The position numbers and the translations under genes are program-made. The notes below the pieces were generated by a model, which did no database searches, was not told the DNA's origin, and was given only the letters and a program-made list of their open reading frames with translations. This document shows positions 62,028 through 64,000 of a DNA stretch of 64,000 nucleotides, in pieces. Where the stretch lies: assembly GCF_023715325.1 (NCBI RefSeq), contig NZ_JAMBNX010000002.1, positions 456,599-520,598 of the forward strand, given 5' to 3'. Positions within the stretch are counted from its first letter, which is position 1. Every line of letters begins with the position of its first letter. The DNA is from Agromyces mediolanus (lineage in GTDB: Bacteria > Actinomycetota > Actinomycetes > Actinomycetales > Microbacteriaceae).

Positions 62028-62060
62028 GAGTTAGTGATCCATCCTGAATCTTTCCGCTGG

Positions 62061-62066
62061 TAGCCT
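62061..62066 (+). promoter_or_regulatory. -10 hexamer of tyrS
   Basis: TAGCCT 6 bases before the GTG at 62073, which selects the second of two adjacent GTG codons (62070 and 62073). There is no T-box leader. Confidence 0.5.
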
Positions 62067-62072
62067 GACGTG

Positions 62073-63374
62073 GTGTCAGATCCCGAGATCCTCGCAACCC
62101 AGCAGAACGACGCCTCCTTCGAGGACGTCTGGGACGAGCTCGTCTGGCGCGGCCTCGTCCACGTGTCGACCGACCAGGCTGCGCTGAAAGAGCTCCTTTC
62201 CGGCGAGCCGATCACGTATTACTGCGGGTTCGACCCGACGGCGCCGAGTCTGCACCTCGGCAACCTCGTGCAGCTGCTCACGATGCGCCGGCTCCAGTTG
62301 GCGGGCCACCGCCCGCTCGGGCTCGTCGGCGGATCGACGGGGCTCATCGGCGACCCACGGCCCACGGCCGAGCGGGTGCTGAACACGAAGGAGACCGTGT
62401 CGGAGTGGGTGGGCTACCTGCAGGCCCAGGTCAGCCGCTTCCTCTCCCAGGAGGGGCCGAGCGCGGTCCGCCTCGTGAACAACCTCGACTGGACGGCCGG
62501 GCTCAGCGCGATCGACTTCCTCCGCGACGTCGGCAAGCACTACCGCGTCGGCACCATGCTGAAGAAGGATGCCGTGGCGTCCCGGCTGAACTCCGACGCC
62601 GGCATCAGCTACACCGAGTTCAGCTACCAGATCCTGCAGGGGTACGACTACCTCGAGCTCTTCCGTCAGTACGACTGCGTGTTGCAGACGGGCGGCAGCG
62701 ACCAGTGGGGCAACCTGACGAGCGGCACCGACCTGATCCACCGGGTGGAGAGCGCTTCGGTGCACGCCATCGGGACCCCGCTCATCACGAACGCCGACGG
62801 CACGAAGTTCGGCAAGAGCGAGGGCAACGCCATCTGGCTCGACCCGGCGATGTGCAGTCCGTACCGCTTCTACCAGTTCTGGCTCAACACCGACGACGCC
62901 GATGTCGTGCAGCGGTTGAAGGTGTTCACGTTCCTGAGCCGTGCCCGCATCGAGGAGCTCGCAGGTCTCGTCGAGCGTGAGCCGTTCCGCCGCGAGGCGC
63001 AGCGAGTGCTGGCGCACGAGGTGACGACGATGGTGCACGGAGCCGAGGCCACGGCCGCCGTCATCGCCGCGTCGCAGGCGCTGTTCGGTCAGGGGGAGCT
63101 GTCGGAGTTGGATGCGGCGACGCTCGAGTCCGCGCTCCGCGAGCTGCCGAACACGACGACCTCACCGGATGCGCCGATCGCGCAGCTGCTCGTCGACACC
63201 GGACTGGTCTCGAGCGCGAGCGAGGGGCGTCGGGCGATCTCGCAGGGCGGGGTATCGCTCGACAACGTCCGCGTCGACGACGAGAAGGCCACGCTCGAAG
63301 GTCGGGTGGCACCGGGCGGCATGGCCGTGCTCCGGCGTGGCAAGCGGACGCTCGCCGGCGTGTTCGTCGTCTGA
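62073..63374 (+). CDS. tyrS: Tyrosyl-tRNA synthetase
   Basis: Class I synthetase, 433 residues. The HIGH-like motif is in FDPTAPSLHLGNLVQ, the KMSKS-like motif is KFGKSEGNAIW, and a C-terminal S4 RNA-binding domain (about 365-430) is present. The catalytic core with QGYDYLELFRQYDCVLQTGG binds tyrosine. It lies just upstream of the rRNA operon, an arrangement seen in Microbacteriaceae. Confidence 0.97.
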   Translation: MSDPEILATQQNDASFEDVWDELVWRGLVHVSTDQAALKELLSGEPITYYCGFDPTAPSLHLGNLVQLLTMRRLQLAGHRPLGLVGGSTGLIGDPRPTAERVLNTKETVSEWVGYLQAQVSRFLSQEGPSAVRLVNNLDWTAGLSAIDFLRDVGKHYRVGTMLKKDAVASRLNSDAGISYTEFSYQILQGYDYLELFRQYDCVLQTGGSDQWGNLTSGTDLIHRVESASVHAIGTPLITNADGTKFGKSEGNAIWLDPAMCSPYRFYQFWLNTDDADVVQRLKVFTFLSRARIEELAGLVEREPFRREAQRVLAHEVTTMVHGAEATAAVIAASQALFGQGELSELDAATLESALRELPNTTTSPDAPIAQLLVDTGLVSSASEGRRAISQGGVSLDNVRVDDEKATLEGRVAPGGMAVLRRGKRTLAGVFVV

Positions 63375-63393
63375 CTCCGGTGATCCGGCCTTC

Positions 63394-63422
63394 GGCCCCG
63401 CATCCGTCTCGGATGCGGGGCC
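63394..63422 (+). terminator. Terminator of tyrS
   Basis: GGCCCCGCATCC and GGATGCGGGGCC form a perfect 12-bp stem around GTCTC, followed by CTTTCC. It is the hairpin closest to a classical intrinsic terminator in the window. Confidence 0.8.
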
Positions 63423-63576
63423 CTTTCCGGTTTCGGGGACGTTTCCGTTTCGGGGAGCAGCGACCGCGCCGGTCTCTCCTCGGTCGTCTCGCCGACCGGA
63501 AACGGCGCTGATCCGGCACTTCTGGCGCCCGGCCACCGCGGACGACGGTGCGACACGCCCGGGATGTAGGGCGAAG

Positions 63577-63605
63577 TTGCGGGGAGGTGGCGATCTCCGT
63601 AAAGT
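63577..63605 (+). promoter_or_regulatory. rRNA operon promoter
   Basis: TTGCGG (63577-63582), a 17-base spacer and TAAAGT (63600-63605), about 340 bases before 16S. Between the tyrS terminator and this promoter nothing gene-like was seen. Confidence 0.6.
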
Positions 63606-63941
63606 ATTCATCTGTTGCCCCACAGCAGCGGGAAGAGCGAGAAGCTCACCGCTGCAAGGTGGCAGAACAATCCCGAGAAATGAAGGTACATCCTTAGTGA
63701 TCTCGAAGCATTCGGTTCCGTCCTCTTCAGGATGCCCGGGTGAAGAACGATTGCTCCGAATGAGCGGCGTCTGACGTCGCGAAGCGGGTGCGTCCGTTTC
63801 TTGAGAACTCAACAGCGTGCACTATGTTCAATGCCAATTTATTGAACCCCAGCCTGCTTTTTGGAGTGGGTATGGATTCCTTTGATTGATGGACAATTTG
63901 ATTTTTTAGTCAGTTGTTTCTCTGTCAGTGATTGAAGTTTC
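63606..63941 (+). promoter_or_regulatory. rRNA operon leader
   Basis: About 335 bases without genes. TTGAGAACTCAACAGCGTGC at 63801-63820 is the conserved element found before actinobacterial 16S genes and linked to antitermination or processing. The last 120 bases are A+T-rich, as usual for the leader next to the 16S 5' processing stem. Confidence 0.7.
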
Positions 63942-64000
63942 TTTTGGAGAGTTTGATCCTGGCTCAGGACGAACGCTGGCGGCGTGCTTAACACATGCAA
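63942..64000 (+). rRNA. rrs: 16S ribosomal RNA, 5' end (partial)
   Basis: GAGAGTTTGATCCTGGCTCA starting at 63947 is the universal 16S start, followed by GGACGAACGCTGGCGGCGTG and CTTAACACATGCAA, typical of actinobacteria. The mature 5' end is placed at about 63942. The gene continues beyond the window. Confidence 0.97.

Noticed and set aside
63162..63812. Open frames between tyrS and 16S rRNA
   Set aside because: They overlap the terminator and rRNA promoter, lack recognisable start signals and show no protein-family features.

Overview
The window is a GC-rich, gene-dense chromosomal segment of an actinobacterium. It is most likely a member of the Microbacteriaceae (Micrococcales). The evidence is the high G+C content, the TANNNT -10 hexamers placed 6-9 bases before start codons, the gene order recA-recX-miaB-miaA-dapF, actinobacterial signature genes (DUF3046, ClgR-type regulator, PriA-type HisA, nei next to lhr) and the rRNA leader. 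No prophage, insertion sequence, CRISPR array or tRNA gene was seen. Assignments rest on reading the sequence; no database search was run.

Layout. 1-5.5 kb: thyA-folA, a DUF559-type nuclease-like gene bracketed by two related inverted repeats, dapA and RNase J. 5.7-8.7 kb: a three-gene MacB-like ABC exporter. 8.8-12.8 kb: ftsK, pgsA, cinA. 12.8-18.4 kb: a two-component system divergent from a complete tripartite tricarboxylate transporter (tctCBA), with 9-bp direct repeats in the shared promoter region. This block sits between cinA and clgR. 18.6-28.5 kb: clgR, DUF3046, recA (with an SOS box), recX, miaB, miaA, dapF, an MFS transporter, a methyltransferase and hflX; the 3' end of hflX is tandemly triplicated. 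28.6-33.6 kb: metF, metE, and lexA divergent from a LysM membrane protein. 33.6-43.5 kb: hisC-hisB-hisH, priA, an SseB-like gene, lhr, nei and DUF1844. 43.5-49.5 kb: infC (AUC start)-rpmI-rplT, a SpoU-type rRNA methyltransferase and a glutamate-type ABC importer. 49.5-60.7 kb: pheS-pheT, then argC-J-B-D-F-H and a 3-methyladenine glycosylase. 60.7-64 kb: a SatD/DUF3307-like pair, tyrS, the rRNA promoter and the first bases of 16S rRNA.

The genes are mostly housekeeping: nucleotide, lysine/peptidoglycan, methionine, histidine and arginine synthesis, translation, DNA repair and SOS response. Overlapping ATGA/GTGA junctions show tight operons. Accessory content is limited to the tct block, the MFS gene, the ABC exporter and the DUF559 gene.

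Most interesting observation: a 28-codon arginine-rich ORF (9 Arg, ending in two Arg triplets) lies directly behind a strong leaderless promoter (TTGGCA-N18-TAGGGT) and 82 bases before argC. The operon lacks argR at its usual place. This looks like an arginine-sensing leader peptide. Other points worth following are the leaderless-promoter pattern at about 16 starts, the inverted-repeat pair around the DUF559 gene, the tct promoter repeats, and GGATGCC motifs carried by GAT Asp codons.
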